Source of the DNA: an uncultured Clostridium sp.
GTDB taxonomy: Bacteria; Bacillota; Clostridia; Christensenellales; CAG-138
NCBI GenBank assembly: GCA_900542285.1
Contig: UQNF01000038.1
Coordinates: 1-15,754, forward strand
Direction of reading: 5' to 3'
DNA length: 15,754 bases
In this document: positions 1 through 7,289 of the stretch, piece by piece
Numbering within the stretch: the first letter of the stretch is position 1
How the letters are laid out: the number at the start of each line of letters is the position of its first letter
The notes under the pieces: model-generated
What the model was told of the DNA's origin: nothing
What the model saw: the letters and a program-made list of their open reading frames with translations, nothing else
The model's database searches: none
Program-made: the position numbers and the translations under genes

Positions 1-201
1 CCCATCACGACCATTCCGTTTGAAACGGGAAACTGGGCGGTGTGGATCGGCAACGAGGGCAACGGTGTGAGCGATGAAGTCGCTTCGCTGTGTGAGCTTG
101 TACGGCTTCCGATGTACGGACGTGCCGAAAGTCTCAATGCATCGGTGGCGGCATCAATACTGATCTTCTGCGCCGCCGAGGCAATGCACGCAAAAGAATA
201 A
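1..201 (+). CDS. SpoU/TrmH-family RNA 2'-O-methyltransferase, C-terminal part (5' end outside window)
   Basis: The first 66 codons, in frame from base 1, end at TAA (199-201) and give the C-terminal end of a SPOUT-class methyltransferase. Enzymes of this family transfer a methyl group from S-adenosylmethionine to a ribose 2'-OH in tRNA or rRNA. Two family motifs of the knotted cofactor site are visible: IGNEGNGVSDE at about residues 17-27 of the fragment and LPMYGRAESLNASVAASI at about 38-55. The last motif carries the Glu-Ser-Leu-Asn-(Ala/Val)-Ser signature. The N-terminal RNA-binding part lies outside the window, so the target (23S G2251-like, tRNA Gm18-like or other) cannot be decided. The next gene starts 32 bases downstream with its own strong ribosome binding site. 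Confidence 0.9.
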   Translation, partial: PITTIPFETGNWAVWIGNEGNGVSDEVASLCELVRLPMYGRAESLNASVAASILIFCAAEAMHAKE

Positions 202-233
202 GAATATCACATCATTATGGAAAGGAGATCTCC

Positions 234-773
234 ATGGGCGCACGAAAGAACTGCATGATAGATGAGGTTGTGGTCGAATACGCATACAGCATCTTCGCCG
301 ACAAAGGTGCGGCGAATGCGAGCCTTGCCGATATCGCTTCCGCATGCGGAATTTCCAAGGGAACGCTTTACTATTACTATCCCAACCGGGAAAAGCTGCT
401 TGCCGTTTGCTCCGAAAGCTGCGTCAAGTACATGGGCGATGCGATACTCTGCTGGGCAGAATCGCTTTCTCAGGAGGCAGAGATCGCAGCCGTTTATACC
501 GATCTTGCAGATATTTTTTCCTGCGACAGAGCGGATGTCAAGCTCATGCTGTCGCTCTTCCGCTATGATAACGAAGAAATACAGAAGCTTATGGCAGAGG
601 CGCTGTCCCAGTGGCGCATCATGATCGAGGTCGGTGCGCTGAGGCTTGGCCGCAGGTATTCCGAACGCTTTGCCTCGCTGGCATCAACGATTCTCTATAC
701 CCTTATAGGCGCTGCTGCGACCGGGGCCGAAAGGGAAAGAACGCTTGCTGCGCTTGGGCAGCTGCTATCATAA
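234..773 (+). CDS. TetR/AcrR-family transcriptional regulator
   Basis: The 179-residue protein has the length usual for TetR repressors. The N-terminal helix-turn-helix lies at about residues 28-50: SLADIASACGISKGTLYYYY followed by PNREKLL, the hallmark turn and recognition helix of the family. The remaining ~125 residues form the predicted helical ligand-binding and dimerisation half, which is divergent and does not reveal the ligand. The start ATG at 234 follows an AAAGGAG box (221-227) with normal spacing. The ribosome binding site lies within a perfect 10-bp palindrome, GGAGATCTCC (224-233), directly against the start codon. The gene sits 23 bases before the dCMP deaminase gene and may be cotranscribed with it. 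Whether it controls the nucleotide genes, itself, or a distant target such as an exporter is not shown by the sequence. Confidence 0.9.
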   Translation: MGARKNCMIDEVVVEYAYSIFADKGAANASLADIASACGISKGTLYYYYPNREKLLAVCSESCVKYMGDAILCWAESLSQEAEIAAVYTDLADIFSCDRADVKLMLSLFRYDNEEIQKLMAEALSQWRIMIEVGALRLGRRYSERFASLASTILYTLIGAAATGAERERTLAALGQLLS

Positions 774-796
774 ACAATCAAGCAAAGGAGACCAAT

Positions 797-1234
797 ATGA
801 ATTCAAGGATATCCAAGGACGAATACTATCTCTCCATCGCTGCGGCGGTTTCCAAACGTTCGACCTGCCTGCGCAGGCAATACGGCGCCGTTATAATCAA
901 AAATGACGAGATCATCTCCACCGGCTACAACGGGGCCGCAAGGGGTGAACCAAACTGCTGCGATACCGGCGAATGCTGGCGCGAAGCGCACAATATTCCC
1001 CACGGCGAGCAGTATGAAAAATGCGTGGCTGTCCATGCCGAACAGAACGCAATAATCTCTGCCGCAAGGCGTGATACCATCGGAAGCGTGCTGTATCTTG
1101 CAGGCTTCGATGCCAATGGCGAGCTTGCAAGCCCCATGCCCTGCGCTATCTGTTCGCGCTTTATCAAGAATGCCGGCATCATCGAGATCGTCAGCAGGGG
1201 TGCAGACGGCAAAATAGAACGACATAAAGTATAA
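797..1234 (+). CDS. comEB: Deoxycytidylate (dCMP) deaminase
   Basis: This 145-residue cytosolic zinc enzyme is predicted to deaminate dCMP to dUMP, the substrate of thymidylate synthase. The zinc site of the cytidine deaminase superfamily is complete: His80-Ala-Glu82 in VHAEQNAI, with Glu82 the proton shuttle, and Cys116/Cys119 in MPCAICSRFI. The start of the protein (YYLSIAAAVSKRSTCLRRQYGAVI) and the TGYNGAARG segment are typical of dCMP deaminases rather than of guanine or tRNA deaminases. An extended reading frame begins at 611, but the ATG at 797 is chosen because AAAGGAG (784-790) precedes it and the protein then has family length. The thyX gene follows directly, giving a dCMP to dUMP to dTMP route. 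The symbol comEB follows Bacillus usage. Confidence 0.92.
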   Translation: MNSRISKDEYYLSIAAAVSKRSTCLRRQYGAVIIKNDEIISTGYNGAARGEPNCCDTGECWREAHNIPHGEQYEKCVAVHAEQNAIISAARRDTIGSVLYLAGFDANGELASPMPCAICSRFIKNAGIIEIVSRGADGKIERHKV

Positions 1235-1241
1235 ATCTACC

Positions 1242-1272
1242 GGTGAACTATCCATGCTTTGGACGGTTCACC
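1242..1272 (+). promoter_or_regulatory. Stem-loop between dCMP deaminase gene and thyX
   Basis: GGTGAAC (1242-1248) pairs with GTTCACC (1266-1272). Inside it TCC (1251-1253) pairs with GGA (1261-1263) across a 2x2 internal loop, leaving a 7-nt terminal loop. Only TTT follows, so it is a poor intrinsic terminator. It lies 8 bases after the deaminase stop codon and about 10 bases before the thyX ribosome binding site (GGAG, 1283-1286). It could be an mRNA-stability or partial-attenuation element that sets the ratio of the two enzymes. That role is inference. Confidence 0.45.
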
Positions 1273-1294
1273 TTTCACATACGGAGAAATATTT

Positions 1295-1918
1295 ATGAGG
1301 GTTATATCACCGAGCTTTGAAATAATTAACCGTCCGGACGGACAGGAGGTGCTTAATCATCTCGAGCTGTGCGGAAGGGTCTGCTATAAATCCGAATCCG
1401 GAATAGGCGAAGGCAGCGCGGAGCGTCTGGTCAGGCATATGCTGTCGAGGGGGCATGAAAGCCCCATCGAGCATTACTCGGTCAGTGTCAGGGTCATCTG
1501 CGACAGGGGCGTATCCCACGAATGGGTCCGCCACCGTTTGGCAAGCTATTCGCAGGAGAGCACGCGCTACTGCAACTATTCCCAGGATAAATTCGGAAAC
1601 GAGCTGACATTCATCAAGCCTTATTTTGCTGAGCCGCATACGGCACTTTATTCCACATGGGTCATCGCAATGGCGGAGGCCGAAAAGGCATACTTTGATC
1701 TGCTGGACTTTGGGGCAAAGCCCGAGGACGCACGCAGCGTGCTTCCGAACAGCATCAAAACGGAGTTCATCTGCACGATGAACCTGCGTGAGTGGAGGCA
1801 TTTCTTCCGTCTGCGCTGCGCGCCTGCCGCGCACCCGGCAATGCGTGAAATAAGCATTCCGCTGCTTGCGGAATTTCGTGAAATGCTGCCGGTCGTATTT
1901 GAGGATATTCCGTTCTGA
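1295..1918 (+). CDS. thyX: Flavin-dependent thymidylate synthase ThyX
   Basis: The 207-residue protein is predicted to methylate dUMP to dTMP using methylene-tetrahydrofolate as carbon source and FAD/NADPH as reductant. The diagnostic ThyX motif RHRx7S is present as Arg79-His80-Arg81 followed by Ser89 (VRHRLASYSQESTRY). The C-terminal segment from about residue 158 (LPNSIKTEFICTMNLREWRH), which contributes nucleotide and flavin contacts in the family, is intact, as is HESPIEH near residue 54. A longer frame opens at a TTG (1259) but would begin inside the intergenic stem-loop. ATG at 1295 has GGAG at 1283-1286 and yields normal family length. No ThyA gene is visible in the window. Position directly after dCMP deaminase supports a joint dTMP-synthesis role. 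Confidence 0.95.
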   Translation: MRVISPSFEIINRPDGQEVLNHLELCGRVCYKSESGIGEGSAERLVRHMLSRGHESPIEHYSVSVRVICDRGVSHEWVRHRLASYSQESTRYCNYSQDKFGNELTFIKPYFAEPHTALYSTWVIAMAEAEKAYFDLLDFGAKPEDARSVLPNSIKTEFICTMNLREWRHFFRLRCAPAAHPAMREISIPLLAEFREMLPVVFEDIPF

Positions 1919-2031
1919 TTCGTCAGCTTTTTTCAAAAGTTCCTATTCTTCGCCGTTATGACGGACGGAGCATGACGATAGGATTACCTGTAATCAGCCT
2001 TACGAATTATTTCCCTAAAAAGGAGGTACAT

Positions 2032-3249
2032 ATGCAACATAAAAAGATAGTAGCAATGCTTCTTGCAGGCGGTCAGGGAAGCAGACTGGGCGTACTCACC
2101 AATTCCATGGCCAAGCCTGCGGTTCCGTTCGGAGGAAAATACAGAATAATTGATTTTCCGCTGTCCAACTGTGTAAATTCAGCAATAGACACCGTCGGCG
2201 TGCTTACCCAGTATGAGCCTCTTGAGCTGAACGCCTATATTGGCACCGGACAACCCTGGGATCTTGACAGGAACAACGGCGGAGTCTATGTGCTCCCCCC
2301 ATATGTCAGCAGCTCGAGCGAGCGGTGGTATTCCGGAACCGCGGACGCGATCTTCCAGAACATGGCATTCATCGAGCGCTATGACCCAGATTACGTGCTG
2401 ATACTCTCCGGCGATCACATTTACAAGATGGATTATTCAAAGATGCTCGCCTTCCACAAGGAAAAGGCTGCGGATGCCACCATAGCAGTTTTGACCGTTC
2501 CCATCGAGGAGGCTTCGCGCTTCGGCATTATGAATACCGACGACGACAGCAGGATAGTCGAATTTGAGGAAAAGCCCAAGCAGCCCAAGAGCAACAAAGC
2601 ATCTATGGGTATCTACATTTTCAACTGGCAGGTGCTGAAGGAATATCTTACCAAGGATTCCGATGATGCAAGCTCCAGTCACGACTTTGGAAAGAATATA
2701 ATACCCTCCATGATAAACAGCGGTAAGCGCATGTTTGCCTGGGGCTTTGACGGCTACTGGAAGGATGTAGGGACGATTTCGAGCCTTCTTGAAGCCAACA
2801 TGGATCTTTTGGGGGAAACGCCCAAATTCAACCTATATGACAAGGAATGGAGGATCTATTCCAAGAGCACCATCATGCCGCCGCACTATGCCGGCGAAGA
2901 TGCCGACATTGCGGACAGCATCGTGACAGAGGGCTGCGATGTCAACGGCACGGTTCGCCACAGCGTGCTGTATTCAGGGGTCACCGTAGAAAAGGGCGCT
3001 GTCATCGAGGATTCGGTGGTCATGCCCGGCGCGGTCATCAAATGCGGAGCAACCGTAAAGAAAGCCATAATCGGCGAGGGCGCGGTTATAGGCGAGGATG
3101 CTCAGCTCGGCTGTGAGGCTCTGCCCACGGAGCAATATGATACAAAGCTCACCGGGGATATAACTCTCATCGCAAGCTCCATTAACGTACCCGACGGTAT
3201 GCGGGTGCCCAAGGGGAAGGTAATCAAAGGGAGGACAGCACATGACTAA
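2032..3249 (+). CDS. glgC: Glucose-1-phosphate adenylyltransferase, catalytic subunit GlgC
   Basis: The 405-residue protein is predicted to make ADP-glucose and pyrophosphate from ATP and glucose 1-phosphate, the committed step of bacterial glycogen synthesis. Visible are the nucleotide-binding loop LAGGQGSRLGVL (11-22) with the conserved KPAVPFGGKYRIIDF (28-42), GTADAIFQN (102-110), the metal-binding Asp in LSGDHIYKMDY (125-135) and the sugar-phosphate region FEEKPKQPKSNKASMGIYIF (178-197). The C-terminal third has hexapeptide-repeat character of a left-handed beta helix. ATG at 2032 is chosen over the in-frame ATG at 1972 because AAAAAGGAGG (2017-2026) stands just before it. The stop overlaps glgD by 8 bases, implying translational coupling. 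In the 113 bases before the gene I see no convincing promoter. Confidence 0.96.
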   Translation: MQHKKIVAMLLAGGQGSRLGVLTNSMAKPAVPFGGKYRIIDFPLSNCVNSAIDTVGVLTQYEPLELNAYIGTGQPWDLDRNNGGVYVLPPYVSSSSERWYSGTADAIFQNMAFIERYDPDYVLILSGDHIYKMDYSKMLAFHKEKAADATIAVLTVPIEEASRFGIMNTDDDSRIVEFEEKPKQPKSNKASMGIYIFNWQVLKEYLTKDSDDASSSHDFGKNIIPSMINSGKRMFAWGFDGYWKDVGTISSLLEANMDLLGETPKFNLYDKEWRIYSKSTIMPPHYAGEDADIADSIVTEGCDVNGTVRHSVLYSGVTVEKGAVIEDSVVMPGAVIKCGATVKKAIIGEGAVIGEDAQLGCEALPTEQYDTKLTGDITLIASSINVPDGMRVPKGKVIKGRTAHD

Positions 3250-4366
3250 CAACGCATTCGGCCTTATCTATACCGGCGAAGCCAACGCCAGGCTCAGGGA
3301 ACTGACCTTTTCCCGTTCCGTTGCGGCAGTACCCTTCGGGGGAAGGTACAGGGTCATCGACTTCCTGCTCTCCGATATGGTGAATACCGGCATATCGAAC
3401 GTTGGGCTCATCACTCAGCGCAACTATCATTCCCTCATGGACCATCTCGGAAGCGGCAAGGAGTGGGATCTTCACAGAAAGCGCGACGGTCTTTTCATAC
3501 TTCCGCCGTTTGTCACCAAGGATAACACCGGAATGTATCGCGGAACGGTCGATGCAATACGTTCGGTGCTCGGCTATGTGCGCCGCTCGACTCAGAGGTA
3601 TGTTATCCTTACCGGAAGTCATACCCTTTATAATACCACCTATGACGCCATGCTCCGTCAGCACATCGAGACCGGAGCAGAGATAACCATCATGTACAAC
3701 GTTGAGCGCGAGTTCAATCGCGCCGATCAGTTTGATGATTTGAGGCTCACTATGGACGAGACCGGCCGGGTTACCGACCTTTCGCTCGACCCATATTTCC
3801 CCACGAGCAGTTTCCGCGGATGTGATGCCTATATCATGGAAAAGGAAAGGCTTGAATACCTCGTTGAGGAGGCCGCCTCCCATGGCGAATATGATTTCAT
3901 GCGTGATGTACTCGTGAAAAACGTTGACAAATGCCGCATTTACGGCTGGCGCTATGACGGCTATGTTGCAAGGCTGGATTCCGTAAGCACCTTCTACAAG
4001 CACAACATGGAGCTTTTGGATCCGGCGATACGAATGGATCTGTTCAATCCGCGCACACCCATCTATACCAAGGTCAAAGACGAAGTCCCTGCCAAGTACA
4101 CCGATACCGGCAGAGTCCGCAACTCAATAGTCGCCGACGGCTGCATAATCGAAGGCGAAGTTGAAAACTCCGTCCTGTTCAGGGGCGTGCATGTATGCAA
4201 GGGGGCTGTAGTACGCGACTCCATCCTAATGCAGGCATGTTATGTCGGCGAAAGCAGTACGCTTTCCAATGTTGTCATGGACAAGGGCGTATTGATATTG
4301 AACGGCAGAAATATTTCCGGCTACAAGACCTATCCCGTTATCATCAGGAAGGGTACAACCGTTTGA
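3242..4366 (+). CDS. glgD: GlgD, non-catalytic (regulatory) ADP-glucose pyrophosphorylase subunit
   Basis: The 374-residue protein is a GlgC paralogue of the type found in Firmicutes, where GlgD forms a heterotetramer with GlgC and modulates its activity. It keeps the fold landmarks PFGGRYRVIDFLLSDMVN (31-48), GTVDAIRSV (101-109) and C-terminal hexapeptide repeats. The N-terminal nucleotide loop is degraded, with IYTGEANARLRE (9-20) where GlgC has AGGQGSRL. The metal-binding Asp of GlgC (SGDH) is replaced by Ser126 in LTGSHTLY. Both losses point to a subunit without catalysis. GGGAGG (3229-3234) lies in the end of glgC just before the ATG at 3242. A strong terminator follows 55 bases after its stop. 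Confidence 0.93.
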   Translation: MTNNAFGLIYTGEANARLRELTFSRSVAAVPFGGRYRVIDFLLSDMVNTGISNVGLITQRNYHSLMDHLGSGKEWDLHRKRDGLFILPPFVTKDNTGMYRGTVDAIRSVLGYVRRSTQRYVILTGSHTLYNTTYDAMLRQHIETGAEITIMYNVEREFNRADQFDDLRLTMDETGRVTDLSLDPYFPTSSFRGCDAYIMEKERLEYLVEEAASHGEYDFMRDVLVKNVDKCRIYGWRYDGYVARLDSVSTFYKHNMELLDPAIRMDLFNPRTPIYTKVKDEVPAKYTDTGRVRNSIVADGCIIEGEVENSVLFRGVHVCKGAVVRDSILMQACYVGESSTLSNVVMDKGVLILNGRNISGYKTYPVIIRKGTTV

Positions 4367-4420
4367 TTCGTTCTTCTCCGTCAGGAGGTTACGACATATA
4401 ATCTGTAAGCAGCATTTATG

Positions 4421-4466
4421 GCTGTTGAGAAAGCGATTTTCGCTTTTTCAACAGCTGTTTTCTATT
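4421..4466 (+). terminator. Intrinsic terminator after glgD
   Basis: Bases 4421-4435 pair with 4441-4455 in a 15-bp stem (one G-U pair) with a 5-nt loop, followed by CTGTTTTCTATTTT. It closes the block that ends with glgCD. A 77-codon open frame across this hairpin (4418-4651) is not considered a gene. The remaining gap to 4688 holds the promoter listed next and nothing else I recognise. Confidence 0.85.
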
Positions 4467-4562
4467 TTGAAACCGCAGCCCGGCATCTTGCGCACTTCAA
4501 AAAGTGCGTCTTTCCGTACACCGCAGATCTCGTCATATATATTCTATTTTCATCAATTTTCG

Positions 4563-4591
4563 TTTACATTTCCGACTCAATTTGGTACAAT
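4563..4591 (+). promoter_or_regulatory. Sigma-A-type promoter for the nucleoside ABC transporter operon
   Basis: TTTACA (4563-4568) and TACAAT (4586-4591) are separated by exactly 17 bases, each one mismatch from the consensus boxes. It lies downstream of the glgD terminator and about 90 bases before the transporter ATPase start, leaving a leader of roughly 90 nt. No riboswitch was recognised in that leader. Confidence 0.75.
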
Positions 4592-4688
4592 ACATTAGAA
4601 TGGATAAGTAGTTTCTTGCCCCGGTTTTCACGGCCGAAGGGGCGGAAATGATCACATATACTAGAGAGAGGAACGGATTATTACTCAA

Positions 4689-6212
4689 GTGGATACGGAA
4701 ATTGCGGTACGGATGACGAATATTACTAAGATGTTCGGCGATGTGTGCGCCAACAAGGACGTCTGTCTCGACATCCGCAAGGGCGAGATTCTTTCACTGT
4801 TGGGCGAAAACGGCAGCGGAAAGACTACGCTTATGAACATGCTCTCGGGCATCTACTTCCCCGACTCCGGAAGCATCGAGGTCAACGGTGTGCCCGTCGT
4901 CATCAAATCCCCAAAGGATGCATTTGACCTTCATATCGGAATGATACATCAGCATTTTAAGCTTATCGATGTGTTCACCGCTGCCGAAAATGTCCTGCTG
5001 GGGCTTAAGGGCAAGCTGCGCGATGTTAAGCAGGGCATTGAAGCTATCTGTAAGAAATATGGCTTTTCGGTCGATCCCGACAAGAAAGTCTATGAGATGT
5101 CCGTCTCCGAAAAACAGACTCTTGAGATAGTTAAGGCGCTTTACAGGGGTGCGGATATTCTCATTCTCGATGAACCCACCGCAGTTTTGACACCGCAGGA
5201 GACGGACAAGCTCTTCAGTGTCATGCGTGCAATGAAAGCCGACGGCAAATCCATCGTTATTATCACCCACAAGCTTCACGAGGTCCTGGAGATATCCGAC
5301 CGTGTCGCCGTGCTCCGCAAGGGCGAATACATCGGCGATGTGGCAACCGGTGAGGCGGATGCGCAGAGTCTTTCCAATATGATGGTCGGAAGGAGCGTTT
5401 CTCTTAATATCGAGCGTCCCGAGGTGACGGAGCGCGTGCTTCGGCTAAAAGTCGAGCATCTCTCCGTTAAGGACAATATGGGCGTTCTGAGGCTTGACGA
5501 TGTTTCCTTCGAAGCCTATGGCGGTGAGATCCTTGGCATTGCAGGCATCACGGGGAGCGGTCAGAAGGAGCTGCTTGAAGCCATTGCCGGTCTGGAGACG
5601 ATCGAAAAATCCTCCTCCATCATCTACATTGATCCCAAGACCGAACAGGGTGAAGAGCTTTGCGGCAAGAATCCGCAGCAGATCCACAGCATGGGCGTTG
5701 GCTTTGCGTTCGTGCCGGAGGACAGGCTTGGCATGGGGCTTGTCGGCAGCATGGATATTCCCGACAATATGTTGCTCAGGAGTTACCTTGACGGAAAATC
5801 AGGCTTTGTCAACATGAAGCTTCCGCGCAATCTTGCTTCCAAGGTCGTGGACGAGCTGGGCGTAGTCACCCCCGACCTGAAAACTCAGGTCAGCAAACTC
5901 TCCGGCGGAAACGTACAGAAGGTACTTGTCGGCAGGGAGATCGCAGGCGATCCCGCCCTGCTGATGACGGCATATGCGGTAAGGGGACTCGATATCAACA
6001 CCTCAATGGCTATCTACCAGCTTTTGAACGAGCAGAAGAAGAAGGGCACGGCGGTCATCTATGTCGGCGAGGATCTGGACGTTCTGCTTGAGCTATGCGA
6101 CCGAATAATGGTGCTCTGTTCAGGCAAGGTAAGCGGTATCGTTGACGGCAGGACCGCAGTCAAAGAGGATATCGGGCTAATGATGACATCGATTGGGGGT
6201 AAAACGGAATGA
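4689..6212 (+). CDS. BMP-type nucleoside ABC transporter, double ATPase subunit (NupO-like)
   Basis: The 507-residue protein has two fused nucleotide-binding domains and is predicted to power import through the two following permeases, as in Bacillus NupNOPQ (guanosine uptake). Domain 1 is complete: Walker A GENGSGKT (39-46), Q-loop Gln88, signature MSVSEKQ (137-143), Walker B ILILDEP (157-163) and His194. Domain 2 is degenerate: GITGSGQKE (286-294) lacks the Walker A lysine pattern, LLMTAYAVRGLD (424-435) lacks the Walker B Asp-Glu, and YVGED (458-462) replaces the switch histidine, while the signature LSGGNVQK (404-411) is good. So the transporter would hydrolyse ATP mainly at one site. GTG at 4689 is the best in-frame start, but AGAGAGGA lies about 15 bases upstream, farther than ideal; ATG at 4713 or a rare ATT at 4677/4680 are alternatives. 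The stop overlaps the next start as ATGA. Confidence 0.9.
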   Translation: MDTEIAVRMTNITKMFGDVCANKDVCLDIRKGEILSLLGENGSGKTTLMNMLSGIYFPDSGSIEVNGVPVVIKSPKDAFDLHIGMIHQHFKLIDVFTAAENVLLGLKGKLRDVKQGIEAICKKYGFSVDPDKKVYEMSVSEKQTLEIVKALYRGADILILDEPTAVLTPQETDKLFSVMRAMKADGKSIVIITHKLHEVLEISDRVAVLRKGEYIGDVATGEADAQSLSNMMVGRSVSLNIERPEVTERVLRLKVEHLSVKDNMGVLRLDDVSFEAYGGEILGIAGITGSGQKELLEAIAGLETIEKSSSIIYIDPKTEQGEELCGKNPQQIHSMGVGFAFVPEDRLGMGLVGSMDIPDNMLLRSYLDGKSGFVNMKLPRNLASKVVDELGVVTPDLKTQVSKLSGGNVQKVLVGREIAGDPALLMTAYAVRGLDINTSMAIYQLLNEQKKKGTAVIYVGEDLDVLLELCDRIMVLCSGKVSGIVDGRTAVKEDIGLMMTSIGGKTE

Positions 6213-7288
6213 TTCGAATTTCCAAAAGGGTTGGAATGCCCAAGTGGCAGAGCTGGATTATAAGGCTCATCGCGGTTGTCCTTGCTCTTATCGTCAATGC
6301 GGTCGTCATCTATTCGCTCACAAAGATGAATCCTCTGAAGGTCTATGAAGCCATGTTCGAGGGCGCATTCGGCTCCACGCGCAGGGTCTGGAATACGCTT
6401 GCCGATATCATGATGCTTCTCTGCATCGGCGTCGCGCTCGCCCCGGCCTTCAAAATGCGATTTTGGAACATCGGTGCCGAAGGTCAGGTGCTCATCGGAG
6501 GCGTTGTCTCGGCTGCATGTATGATCTATTTCAGCAGCGTTCCCAACGTTCTGCTTCTGCTCATCATGTTCGTTCTCAGCACGCTGGCAGGCGCTGCTTG
6601 GGGCTTCATTCCTGCAATCTCCAAAGCAAAGCTCAACACTAACGAGACGCTGTTCACGCTGATGATGAACTACATAGCCATACAGCTCACATCCTATTTC
6701 GTTGCGCTATGGGAGAATCCCAAGGGCTCCAACTGCGTAAACATCATAAATCCCAACACCAACGCCGGCTGGTTCCCGTCCATCTTCGGGCAGCAGTATG
6801 TACTCAATGTTGTCATAGTCATGATCCTTGTCGTCGTGATGTATTTCTACCTTACCCGTACCAAGCACGGCTATGAGATCGCAGTCGTAGGTGCAAGCAA
6901 GAATACCGCCCGCTATGCGGCGATAGACGTAGGCAAAGTCACTGTACGCACGGTCAGCATTTCCGGTGCTATCTGCGGCATCGCAGGCTTTATCGCTGTC
7001 GCAGGCCAAAGCCACACCATCTCGGTAGACACGGCCGGCGGCAAGGGCTTTATCGCCATAATCGTCGCATGGCTTGCCAAGTTCAACACATTTGTAATGA
7101 TACTTATCTCACTCCTGCTCGTATTCCTCGATAAGGGCGCGGGCGAGATCGCTTCACGCTATAATATCAACGATAATATTTCCAAGATGATAATGGGCAT
7201 CATCCTGTTCTTCATCCTCGGCAGCGAGTTTTTCATCAACTATAAGCTCAGCCTTGCAAAATCCGAAAAGAAAGTGAAGGGGGCATAA
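6209..7288 (+). CDS. Nucleoside ABC transporter permease 1 (NupP-like)
   Basis: The 359-residue integral membrane protein belongs to the branched-chain/BMP-type permease family (BPD_transp_2). Hydrophobic segments begin at about residues 15-37 and 62-85 and continue to the C terminus, giving about nine or ten helices by eye. Family landmarks are FRFWNIGAEGQ-like FWNIGAEGQVLIG near residue 86, NETLFTLMMNYIA near residue 147, and the cytoplasmic coupling segment AVVGASKNTARYAAIDV near residues 224-240. The ATG at 6209 overlaps the ATPase stop by 4 bases and has GGGGGT at 6195-6200. It should pair with the next permease to form the pore; the substrate is inferred to be a nucleoside from family membership. 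Confidence 0.9.
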   Translation: MIRISKRVGMPKWQSWIIRLIAVVLALIVNAVVIYSLTKMNPLKVYEAMFEGAFGSTRRVWNTLADIMMLLCIGVALAPAFKMRFWNIGAEGQVLIGGVVSAACMIYFSSVPNVLLLLIMFVLSTLAGAAWGFIPAISKAKLNTNETLFTLMMNYIAIQLTSYFVALWENPKGSNCVNIINPNTNAGWFPSIFGQQYVLNVVIVMILVVVMYFYLTRTKHGYEIAVVGASKNTARYAAIDVGKVTVRTVSISGAICGIAGFIAVAGQSHTISVDTAGGKGFIAIIVAWLAKFNTFVMILISLLLVFLDKGAGEIASRYNINDNISKMIMGIILFFILGSEFFINYKLSLAKSEKKVKGA

Positions 7289-7289
7289 T

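Noticed and set aside
4418..4651. 77-codon open frame after glgD on the + strand
   Set aside because: It begins inside the glgD terminator, spans the terminator U tract and the next promoter, has no ribosome binding site and its translation resembles no protein.
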